Assembly: GCA_028279885.1 (NCBI GenBank)
Contig: JANQMX010000066.1
Span: forward strand, 44,495 to 108,494
Origin: Rhodovibrionaceae bacterium
GTDB taxonomy: Bacteria; Pseudomonadota; Alphaproteobacteria; Kiloniellales; DSM-21159
Reading direction: 5' to 3'
DNA length: 64,000 nt
Below the pieces are notes generated by a model that was given only the letters and a program-made list of their open reading frames with translations, had not been told where the DNA came from and made no database searches. Both the position numbers and the translations under genes were made by a program. Below are positions 56,247 through 64,000 of the stretch, one piece after another (the stretch's first letter is position 1; the number at the start of each line of letters is the position of its first letter).

Positions 56247-59200
56247 TCAGCTTCCGATCACCAGCGCCGCATGAGCTTCGATACTGGGATCCTGCGCCAA
56301 CGCGCTTTCTGCCGCGGCAAAAACAAAGTCTTCTGTAGAAAGATTAGCTTCGCTGGCTGGCGCCAGCTCGACCCGCAAGCTTCCGTCGATCTGGTCTCCG
56401 GCTGCTGTGGTGAACTGTGCGTCGGCAAAGTCGATATGGAAAAAGCCCTGCGCTTCCAGTGCTGCGGACAAAGCGGCAAGATCGAGGTCGGCGGCTGTCA
56501 AGGCACGCGGCCCGCCACCGTCGTCCAGGCGGAAGGCTGAGAGATCGATCAGATCCTCGCCTACGAAAAAATCCGCGATCGTCACCTCGCGGGCGAAGCC
56601 GTCGGACGGCGCAACAATGAATTCATCCTTCCCCGCTCCGCCCTCGAGGACAACTGCGCTGTCCTCTGCGGCTGCGCCCCCGAATACGACCAGCAAATCG
56701 TCTCCGGCCCCGCCCTTCAGGGCATCATCGCCGCCCTGACTGACCAGCACATCGTCACCGTCATTACCGATCAGATTGTCGTCGCCATCGCCGCCGAACA
56801 GGCGGTCGTCGCCACTCCCGCCGACAAGGTGTTCGCTGCCGAATCCGCCACTCAAGACGTTGCCGCCATCGTCGGCAACCACGCCATCTTCAGTGAGTCG
56901 CAGGATGGCGTCGGCGAGGGCGACTTCCTCCGCTTGAATGAAGAACTCGGCGCTCCCGCTCAGCTCCGACACCCGCCAGATGGGAAGGTTGACGTTTTGT
57001 GATGCCCCGGCCGCATTTAGGATTGTCTCCAGGGCATCACGGTTGCTCCCCGGAACCAGAGAAACCCTTACCTGAGAACTCGCAAGATCGGTCATCGACA
57101 GGCTGTCGTAACCGTCGCCGCCAAGGAAGAACGACTCGTTGGTGGCGTCGTCGGGCGCAAAGGCATCCCGTGCTTCGCTGCCCTCGATGACGACTCCGGT
57201 CGGCGTACCGCTGTGCATCGTCGCCGGGTTTTCCGTGCCGACGATGAGATCGAGAGTCGCGGCGGCGGATGGGTTGCCGGCCGCGTCCAGACCGACGACG
57301 GACAGGAGGACGCCACCACTAAGCGATGGCGCAACTGCGCTAAGGTCGACTCGGGCGTGGAAGCGGCCGGCGGAATCCGTGCTGAATGCCAACATGATCG
57401 GATCGCCGCCGGCCCCCACCAACGTCACCTCGACCGAGGAGCTACCTGCAGCAGTGCCCGTTATTACGAAGGCTTCTGCTTCTTCGCCCGGAATGGTGCC
57501 GTCGACCTGGTCTAAAACCGGCTGATCAGGTGCTTGCGTATCCAACAGAACTTCGATGGAGGTGGAAACGGCTTCGCCGCCGCCCTCAGGATAGATCAGC
57601 TTGACGGACAGCTCCTTGGTGCCGTCCGTTCCGAGGCCGCCCGGCGGTATCGTTAGAACGATCTCGCCCGCGGCAACGTCGTCGGCCGAAATCACTTCGG
57701 TGACAGGTGGAGAAAGCGACGCTGCATCAAGCAGTAGCTCGACGCGGTCGCCTGCGATGGCTGTACTGGTGGCGAGCGAGATGGTGACAGGAACACCCGC
57801 CGCGGCTTCAGCGGCGTTGATGCCGTCGACGATGGCTTCTGAAACTGTCGGCGGTTCGATGAACCGGAGATCAAACGACGTCACGACCGAGATCGTGTCC
57901 GCGCTATAGACGGTCTCCCCACCCACGGCTCCGGAGTCGGAAAGGTCGACCACGGCGCCGCTGATGACATTGCCGCCGGAGTCATCCACCAAGCGAACCG
58001 CCAGGGCACCGGGCTCGCCAACTCTGAAGCCCTCGGACGGTGAGAAACGGATGCGGGCATCGGCGGCCAAGACAAAAGCGGCCCCCTCGGAAACTACCGG
58101 GAGGTCTTGCCACTGCGCGCCACCGTCGGTCGAGTACTGCCACACGCCCTGGCTGGCAGACGCCGCATTGGCAACGACCGCCACGCCGGCCAGATCGTTG
58201 GCGCTGCTGCCGCCGGTCGATGGAACACTGTCATGCCCGTCATCCAGCGCCGGGGCAAACAGCGTCTCCACCAGCACTCCCTCGGACGCCAAAGTGCCGT
58301 TCGAGGAACCGGCGAACGACTGCATCTCCGCGCCGTCGACTATATCCGGGGCGTCGTTGACCGGTGTGATCTCGATACGGAAGGTTTCCGGCGGCTCCTC
58401 CGCTATGCCGTCGTAGGACAGGCCGATTTCGACCTGCAGTTCACCGTTGAAGTCCTGCGGCGGCGTGACTTCGACCTTGTCCAAATCATCATAGTCGATG
58501 CTGTAGATGCCGTTATCTGGAACGATCGTCTCGCGTGTCTCTCCGTCCGAGCTGACGGTCACCCGCTCGACGACGACACCGGCCTGGAGAAAACGAAAGG
58601 TGACGCTCTCCACATCGGCCAGTTCGCCGTCCACGAACTTCAGCGCCGGGCTCAGCGCAAGCGAAAAGGCCTCGTCTTCCTGGCGAACCTCGAAGGAAAT
58701 TGTCGTCTCGCCTGACGTCTCGATGAGTGTCGCCGGGTCGTCGGCAGCCTGTTCCACATCATCCTTCACGGTCTGATCGACAAGCGAGATGTCGAGGAAC
58801 TGGTTTTCCGGGTCGGTCGCGTTCGTCTCGGCGCCTGCCCCGATCTGCTTCATCAGGTCCTGAAACTCCGACAAGGCATAGCGGGTGGCCAAGCGCGCGG
58901 CCTCGTCCAGGCCGGACTGGGAGGCCAGCTCACCGTTCGTCGCGGCGATCGCCTCCGCCAGCGCCGTCAGGTCCGCAGCATCAGAGGCGCCGAGGCCGCT
59001 CTTGTCGAATGCCTGATCGAGGATCGCTTCCACGGCAGCGATGTCCGACAGGTCGGTTGACGCGCCTTCTCCGATGGCGGTGGTGACGGCGGTCAGGGCC
59101 TTCTCGGCAGCCCCCTCGACCTGCGCGCCTTCCAGGACCGACTGCACCGACAAGATGGTGTTGAGCACGATCTCCGAGGTATCTTCCACCGCTGCCCCGG

Positions 59201-59735
59201 CGCCGTCCATGTCGGCCAGAGGATCGAAAGCGATCAGATCGGTACCGTCCGGCAACGTCAGATTGAAAGCCTCGAGAACCCGGCTCTCAGCTTCATCGAT
59301 ACTTATGCCATCCAATTCCGCGAGCTCAGCGACAAGGGTGGTCAAGGGTGTCACCACCGTCGCCCCGGCCGGAGCCTTGAAGATCGTGTCGTCCAACGGC
59401 ACGTTAGTCAGGGTGTCGACACCGCCGATTGCAATGATCGTGCCCTCGGCTCCAGTCTCCGTCTGCAAGGTGTAGCGGCCTTCCGTATCCGTAAAGACCG
59501 GCTCGTCGCCGGGGTCCGGCAGGCCGTCGCCGTCCCGGTCCAGGAAGACCGCAGCCCCCTCGATATAGCCTTTGACGACCTGCCCACTCTGAGCTGTGAA
59601 GACGGGCTGGGCATCCCCCTCGCCGCCTCCGCCGCCACCGCACGCTGCCAACAGCGAAAGCAGGGAAATGCTCGACAGCGGGCCCAGCTTTTCAGCCTTT
59701 CGCCGACTCTTTAGCCGTGATGCGGCTTGCTTCAT
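56247..59735 (-). CDS. large RTX/Ig-like repeat protein with lipobox
   Basis: A 1162-residue protein. It has a lipoprotein-type N-terminus (basic stretch, then LLSLLAAC with Cys32, then GGGGGG). A carboxypeptidase-like/EF-type segment DRDGDGLPDPGDEPVFTDTE follows near 70-90. Cadherin/Ig-like domains (about 380-900) include SGGVLLSVVGLDAAGNPSAA. RTX repeats GGSGDDRLFGGDGDD lie at about 955-1015, before a C-terminal domain of about 140 residues. It is probably a Ca2+-binding surface or secreted adhesin. The start at 59735 has GGAGG upstream; a 19-codon longer frame is rejected. Confidence 0.85.
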   Translation of the reverse strand: MKQAASRLKSRRKAEKLGPLSSISLLSLLAACGGGGGGEGDAQPVFTAQSGQVVKGYIEGAAVFLDRDGDGLPDPGDEPVFTDTEGRYTLQTETGAEGTIIAIGGVDTLTNVPLDDTIFKAPAGATVVTPLTTLVAELAELDGISIDEAESRVLEAFNLTLPDGTDLIAFDPLADMDGAGAAVEDTSEIVLNTILSVQSVLEGAQVEGAAEKALTAVTTAIGEGASTDLSDIAAVEAILDQAFDKSGLGASDAADLTALAEAIAATNGELASQSGLDEAARLATRYALSEFQDLMKQIGAGAETNATDPENQFLDISLVDQTVKDDVEQAADDPATLIETSGETTISFEVRQEDEAFSLALSPALKFVDGELADVESVTFRFLQAGVVVERVTVSSDGETRETIVPDNGIYSIDYDDLDKVEVTPPQDFNGELQVEIGLSYDGIAEEPPETFRIEITPVNDAPDIVDGAEMQSFAGSSNGTLASEGVLVETLFAPALDDGHDSVPSTGGSSANDLAGVAVVANAASASQGVWQYSTDGGAQWQDLPVVSEGAAFVLAADARIRFSPSEGFRVGEPGALAVRLVDDSGGNVISGAVVDLSDSGAVGGETVYSADTISVVTSFDLRFIEPPTVSEAIVDGINAAEAAAGVPVTISLATSTAIAGDRVELLLDAASLSPPVTEVISADDVAAGEIVLTIPPGGLGTDGTKELSVKLIYPEGGGEAVSTSIEVLLDTQAPDQPVLDQVDGTIPGEEAEAFVITGTAAGSSSVEVTLVGAGGDPIMLAFSTDSAGRFHARVDLSAVAPSLSGGVLLSVVGLDAAGNPSAAATLDLIVGTENPATMHSGTPTGVVIEGSEARDAFAPDDATNESFFLGGDGYDSLSMTDLASSQVRVSLVPGSNRDALETILNAAGASQNVNLPIWRVSELSGSAEFFIQAEEVALADAILRLTEDGVVADDGGNVLSGGFGSEHLVGGSGDDRLFGGDGDDNLIGNDGDDVLVSQGGDDALKGGAGDDLLVVFGGAAAEDSAVVLEGGAGKDEFIVAPSDGFAREVTIADFFVGEDLIDLSAFRLDDGGGPRALTAADLDLAALSAALEAQGFFHIDFADAQFTTAAGDQIDGSLRVELAPASEANLSTEDFVFAAAESALAQDPSIEAHAALVIGS

Positions 59736-59824
59736 GACTGACCTCCACGATGCCCGCCTCGGCCGTCCCAAAAAGGCGGCGTCGGCGAGCATCCCCCCGT
59801 CTTGCGCTTCTCTCTCTTCCTCCG

Positions 59825-62800
59825 CTACTCGGGTAAGGCGGCGTTGAGGTCCTGGAGCCAGCTTCCAGCCGCGCTTTCGTCATGCACGAAGCTGAAGTCG
59901 TCGCCGACCAGGCGATCCTCGTTGACCATGTTCAGGTGAACATCGCCGGCCACGGTGCCGCCGCCCTCGACCGTGAAGGCGTCGAGATCGATGTGGGTCC
60001 CCAGCTTGGGGTCCATGCCGAAGGCAGCCTGGATATCCTCCAGCGTCAGTGCGCCGCCGCTCTCCTCCAGGTTGCCGACGTTCAGAACGTCGACACCGCG
60101 ATGGTAGTCGGCGATCACAGCGCTGATATCCAGGCCGGACCCCGGCTCGGTCAGACCGACGATCAGTTCGTCGACCCCGCTGCCGAGCATCACGGTCACG
60201 TCGCCGTCTTCCTCTCCGGCCACATCCTTGGTGGCAAGCACGACCCGGTCGTCGCCGGCGCCGGCGACGATGACATCGTCGCCACCGTCCGTTGCGATCA
60301 GGTCGTTGCCGGAACCACCCAGCAAAGTGTCGTCCCCGCCACCGCCGAGAAGCGTGTCGTTGCCGGCACCACCGTCGAAGCGATAGCTCGCCGTCTCGCC
60401 GGAACCGATGATCACGTTGTCGGCGTTGTTGCCGGTGACGCTGGTGCTGATGTCCTTCAGATAGAGCGCGACGACATCCTGACCGCCGCCGCCGACCTGG
60501 CCCATCGTCAGTCCCGCGATGGTGACCCCGGCACCGCCGGTGATCGTCAAGCCTTCCTGGGTGATGGTGATGACGCCTTCGTCGGAGAGGTTGGCACCGC
60601 TGTCGATTGCCAAAGTATCTCCCTCCGAGGCGACGGCGATCGCATCCTCGAGAGTGTAGTAGCGCGCATTGGTACTGGTATTCAGCACCACGCGCCCGAC
60701 CGTCGCCGCATCCTGGATCTCGACGAAGGTCTGAGGGTCGTTCGGGTCGAAGCCGGTGGCGGGGTTGTCGCCCAGGAAAGCGACGTTCTCCACCCCGTCG
60801 ACATAGGTGACGGCGCCCGTCTCCCGGTGCGTCATCTCGATGCCGGTGACGCCGGTCTCGACCATGCCGTCGCCGTCGACATCGACGTCGAACGTGCCTT
60901 CCCGGAACCGGTAGTCGCCCAGGACGCCATCGAACAGCGCGTAGTCTTCGGTACCGGCACCGCCCAAAAGGTAGCTCACCTCCAACGCGGCGTTTGCGCC
61001 CCCATAGAGATGGTCGTTGCCCTCGCCGCCCCGCAGGACGTCGCTCCCTGCACCGCCATACATCGTGTCGTCGCCGGCACCGGCCGTGACATCATCGTCA
61101 CCGGCTCCCAGCGTCAGTACGTCGGCGCCGCTGCCGGTTTCCAGCGTCTGTCCTGCCGTTCCGGTTGCGGTCACCGTGATGTCGCCGGTCGTGCCGCCGG
61201 CCACGAGGTCGCCGGCCAGATCGTTGACCTCGAAGTCCGACGCGCCTTGCAGCGTCAGTGTCTCGGACGCCCCCAGCACCGCGGCATCGACAGTCACCCT
61301 ATCGTCTGCGGCGGTGCCATTGATGCTCGTCGAGGCCGAGCCCGTATCGACAATGATGGTGTTATTGCTCGCGTCCGCCGTCGTCACCGTCAGTCCGCCG
61401 GTGAGTAGCCCGGCTTGGAGATCGCCGACGAAGCCGGTCACCTGGAACTCACTCTGCCCCGCGAGGGTCAAGTTCGTGTCCTCGCTAAACGCGGTGGCGT
61501 CTACCGTCACCGTATCGTCGGCGCCGGTGCCTCTGATACTCGTCGCCGAAGAGCCGATGATGATCGAGATGGCATCGTCGACTGCATCTTCCGTAAACAC
61601 CGTCAAACTACCATCAAGCAGCCCGGCTTCCACATCGCCGACCAGATTGGCGACCCTGAAACCGCTGTCGCCGGCCAGTGTCAGGGTGGTGTTTTCCGCC
61701 AATGCCCCGACGTCGACCTCCACGCGGTCGCTGGCGGCCGTGCCGGTGATCTCGGTCGCCGCCGCCCCCGTGGTGATGTCAATGACGTTATCGGTCGCGT
61801 CCGCCGTGGTCACCGTCAGCTCACCGGTCAATGTCGACGCTGCGACATCACCGACCACACCGGTTACCTCGAAAGCGCTGCTACCCTTGACGGTCAGACT
61901 TGTGTTCTCCGCCAGCACGGAGGCATCGACGCTCACGATGTCATCGGCAGCCGTGCCGTCGATCTCGGTCGCCGCCGAACCGGTGGCGATCGCGATGGCG
62001 TCGTCCGTCGCGTCGGCGGTGCTGATGGACAGCTGCCCGGTCAGGGACGCCGCCGCGACATCGGATTTCACGTCGGAAACGTCGACCACACTGGCGCCCG
62101 CCAGGGTCAGGTCCACGCTTTCGCCGAGAGCGGTCGCATCGACGGTGATGGTATCGTCGGCCGCCGCGCCGGTGATGCTCGTTGCCGCCGAGCCGGTGGT
62201 GACGCTGACGTCGTTGTCCACCGCATCGGCCGTCGTCACCGTCAGTTCGCCCGTAAGTAAAGCTGCACCGACGTTTCCAACCAGTCCCGTTACCTCCACG
62301 GCGCTATTGCCCGAGAGGGTCAACAGAGTGTCCTCCGCCAACGCCGCAGCGGCGACGGTCACCGTATCGTTGGCGCCGGCCGTCGCAACACTCGTCTGGC
62401 CGGAACCGGTGGTGATCGAGATATCGTCGTCGCTGGCGTTGTTCGCGGTGCTGATCGCCAGCGGTCCCGTGGTCGCCGCCGCGTCCAGGTCTCCCTGCAG
62501 CCCGGTCACCGTGAAGATGCCGGAGCCTTCCAGACCAAGCGATACGTCGTTCGCCAGCTCGGTCGCATCCACCGCAACCTGAACCACCCACGCGGCATTG
62601 CTTGTGACGTCCGTTTGGCCGGCCCCGGTGGTAACCACGAAGCCGCCGCTGTCCCGGCCGTCGACCCGAAGCGTGCCGAGATAAGCGCTGGCGTCCACGT
62701 CGGCGTCGACACCCTCAAGGGTCAGCGAGTCCGTAGCCAGGCCCGCCGCCACCTCGACGGTCAGCGCATCGGAGGCGCCGAGCGCCAGCGTGTTGTCGCC

Positions 62801-64000
62801 GCTCGTATGGACCTCGACGGTTTCCACGCCCGAGGTCGTCAGGCCCGCAGCCCCGGCGGCGTCCATCCGGACGATCAAACGGTCCGCGGCCGTGCCGCCC
62901 TGGAAGTCGAGCCCATCGGCCTGCTGGTTGTCGACCGTGACCGTGTTGCCGGCAGCTGCGAACAGCACTTGCTCGACACTGGAGATGCTGGCGACGCTCA
63001 GGTCGAGCGCGCCGGCCCCCTGGATCTGGATCCGGTCGCTATCGCCCACACCGGTGCCGCTGTCGGCGATCACATCGCCTACCTCCAGCCCAGCGCCGAG
63101 GCTGCCGCCAGCGTCGTTCTGGTACTCGACAGGCACCAGGTAGGTGTCGCTGCCCTCGCCGCCGTCGAGCGTGTCCGCGCCCAGGCCGCCTTCCAACGTA
63201 TCCGCGCCCGCGCCGCCCGAAAGCGTATCGTTGGCGTCTCCGCCCGAGATCGCATCGGCGCCGGCGCCGCCGACGACATGGTCCGCCGCCAGCAAATCCT
63301 CGATCGAATTATAGATCACACCCGCATCGTCGAGCTTCAGGACGTAGCTCGCACCGTCAAGCTCGATCGAGTAGGTGATGGTTCCGTCGCCGGTGAACCG
63401 CAGATGCTCCGTCTGCACAAAGCTGGTCCCGGCCAGGGCAGGGTCGCTGCCCACATACCGCACCTGGAAGATCGGCTGGTCCGCATCGAAGCTGTCGGCC
63501 GGCAGACCCTTCGCCGCCAGCGCGGCCGCAAGCAGCGCGTTCCCACCGTTGACGTCGTGGTCGTCGACGCGGGCGATTTCGTAGTCCGACGCCGCGCCCT
63601 CGAACACGGCTGTGTCGCTGCCGCCCTTGCCGACGATGACGTCGCTTCCGCCCTTGCCGGTGACGACGTTGTCGCCGTCGCTGCCGACGATGACATCGTC
63701 AAAGCTCGACGCCACCACGTCGTCGACGCTGAACAGGATGGCCGCCGAGTCGGAGTCGCTAGCCGTCGAGTAGTAGGTCAGGCCGTAGGGAATTTTCTCG
63801 TCGACATAGTTCGTCGACAGCGTGTCGTAGAGGCTGGTATCCCCGTTGGCGAAGGCCTGGGCGACGCTGTCGCTCAGGTCGTCCGCCACGCTCAGGTCCA
63901 GAACCACGCCGGCATTGGCCGAGGTCAGCGAGACCGAGTTGCCGCCGCCGCTGCCGCCGTCGACGATGTTCCGTCCCCCGCCCGTGGCCAGCACGAAGAT
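59825..64000 (-). CDS. giant RTX adhesin-like protein, C-terminal part (5' end outside window)
   Basis: At least 1391 residues, still open at the right edge. RTX-type Ca2+ repeats occur in at least three blocks (GKGGSDVIVGKGGSD near the edge, GGAGADAISGGDANDTLSGG, and near the C-terminus GGGGDDTLLGGSGNDLIATD). Between them lies a tandem array of about seven 71-residue beta-rich repeats (codons at about 61,200-62,560), with units ending in the pattern D-D-T-V-T-V-D-A. The C-terminal 70 residues are a typical uncleaved type I secretion signal region. It is probably a secreted or cell-surface adhesin exported through the TolC-like channel encoded downstream. Confidence 0.85.
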   Translation of the reverse strand: MFVLATGGGRNIVDGGSGGGNSVSLTSANAGVVLDLSVADDLSDSVAQAFANGDTSLYDTLSTNYVDEKIPYGLTYYSTASDSDSAAILFSVDDVVASSFDDVIVGSDGDNVVTGKGGSDVIVGKGGSDTAVFEGAASDYEIARVDDHDVNGGNALLAAALAAKGLPADSFDADQPIFQVRYVGSDPALAGTSFVQTEHLRFTGDGTITYSIELDGASYVLKLDDAGVIYNSIEDLLAADHVVGGAGADAISGGDANDTLSGGAGADTLEGGLGADTLDGGEGSDTYLVPVEYQNDAGGSLGAGLEVGDVIADSGTGVGDSDRIQIQGAGALDLSVASISSVEQVLFAAAGNTVTVDNQQADGLDFQGGTAADRLIVRMDAAGAAGLTTSGVETVEVHTSGDNTLALGASDALTVEVAAGLATDSLTLEGVDADVDASAYLGTLRVDGRDSGGFVVTTGAGQTDVTSNAAWVVQVAVDATELANDVSLGLEGSGIFTVTGLQGDLDAAATTGPLAISTANNASDDDISITTGSGQTSVATAGANDTVTVAAAALAEDTLLTLSGNSAVEVTGLVGNVGAALLTGELTVTTADAVDNDVSVTTGSAATSITGAAADDTITVDATALGESVDLTLAGASVVDVSDVKSDVAAASLTGQLSISTADATDDAIAIATGSAATEIDGTAADDIVSVDASVLAENTSLTVKGSSAFEVTGVVGDVAASTLTGELTVTTADATDNVIDITTGAAATEITGTAASDRVEVDVGALAENTTLTLAGDSGFRVANLVGDVEAGLLDGSLTVFTEDAVDDAISIIIGSSATSIRGTGADDTVTVDATAFSEDTNLTLAGQSEFQVTGFVGDLQAGLLTGGLTVTTADASNNTIIVDTGSASTSINGTAADDRVTVDAAVLGASETLTLQGASDFEVNDLAGDLVAGGTTGDITVTATGTAGQTLETGSGADVLTLGAGDDDVTAGAGDDTMYGGAGSDVLRGGEGNDHLYGGANAALEVSYLLGGAGTEDYALFDGVLGDYRFREGTFDVDVDGDGMVETGVTGIEMTHRETGAVTYVDGVENVAFLGDNPATGFDPNDPQTFVEIQDAATVGRVVLNTSTNARYYTLEDAIAVASEGDTLAIDSGANLSDEGVITITQEGLTITGGAGVTIAGLTMGQVGGGGQDVVALYLKDISTSVTGNNADNVIIGSGETASYRFDGGAGNDTLLGGGGDDTLLGGSGNDLIATDGGDDVIVAGAGDDRVVLATKDVAGEEDGDVTVMLGSGVDELIVGLTEPGSGLDISAVIADYHRGVDVLNVGNLEESGGALTLEDIQAAFGMDPKLGTHIDLDAFTVEGGGTVAGDVHLNMVNEDRLVGDDFSFVHDESAAGSWLQDLNAALPE
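61200..62560 (-). repeat. tandem 213-base (71-residue) repeats within the RTX gene
   Basis: About seven adjacent units share the pattern L-T-L-x-G-x-S-x-x-x-V-T-G-x-V-G-D-V, then L-T-G-x-L-T-V-T-T-A-D-A, then a T-G-S-A-A-T-x-I-T-G stretch and A-D-D-x-V-T-V-D-A. Unit length is 71 residues for the central five. Terminal units are more divergent. Confidence 0.8.

Noticed and set aside
1..64000. CRISPR array
   Set aside because: No series of identical short repeats with regular unique spacers was seen; the regular repeats present are protein-coding RTX or 71-residue units.

Overview
The sequence is GC-rich DNA (clearly lower GC at about 3.6-6.4 kb) from an alphaproteobacterium. The initiator tRNA remnant, the abundance of TRAP/Dpp/Ugp-type transporters and the protein families suggest a free-living, possibly aquatic, Rhodospirillales-like organism. 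The order is an inference; no rRNA is present to confirm it.

1-8.4 kb is accessory DNA, probably the end of an integrated element. It holds a partial gene end, a plasmid/ICE-type ParB-family protein, an ArdC-like antirestriction/zincin protein behind a hairpin-rich leader that ends in a minus-strand terminator, and low-GC cargo (a YcaC-type isochorismatase-fold protein without its catalytic Cys, an NAD-dependent epimerase, an XRE regulator). A large serine recombinase follows. Its 3' end runs through degenerate terminator-bearing repeats into a minus-strand initiator tRNA-Met gene. That tRNA gene is split by two hairpin insertions, one in the D arm and one before the T arm.

9-22.7 kb is a long minus-strand run: phosphonoacetate hydrolase (phnA), a second alkaline-phosphatase-superfamily phosphodiesterase, a TakP-type TRAP transporter, a Dpp-type ABC transporter and an amidase. 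A divergent LysR regulator with candidate inverted-repeat operators sits at its head. The likely theme is uptake and hydrolysis of organophosphonates or their amides.

22.7-30.8 kb holds hyuAB (hydantoinase/oxoprolinase) and a TetR regulator facing a second TRAP system across a 28-bp palindrome. 30.7-37.8 kb is a minus-strand operon: FadR-type GntR regulator, third TRAP system, D-2-hydroxyacid dehydrogenase, DapA-family aldolase/synthase and FMN-dependent alpha-hydroxyacid dehydrogenase. This fits hydroxy- or oxo-acid catabolism. 38-44.2 kb is a plus-strand operon with a PhnF/HutC-type regulator, a Ugp-like ABC importer and a calcineurin-type phosphodiesterase, plausibly for glycerophosphodiesters or similar phosphate esters. 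A 174-bp MITE-like element follows.

44.6-54.7 kb is a complete minus-strand gas vesicle locus. From the 5' end: sensor-less histidine kinase, FixJ-like regulator, gvpA, GvpC-like scaffold, gvpN, a coiled-coil protein, gvpH, gvpF, gvpG, gvpO, a small Cys protein, gvpJ, a GvpF/L-DnaJ fusion, another gvpF/L, a GvpA-family minor protein, a third shorter gvpF/L and gvpK. Downstream, 54.8-64 kb has a TolC-type outer membrane channel, a lipobox-bearing RTX/Ig-like protein and the C-terminal part of a giant RTX protein with a tandem 71-residue repeat. Its start lies beyond the window.
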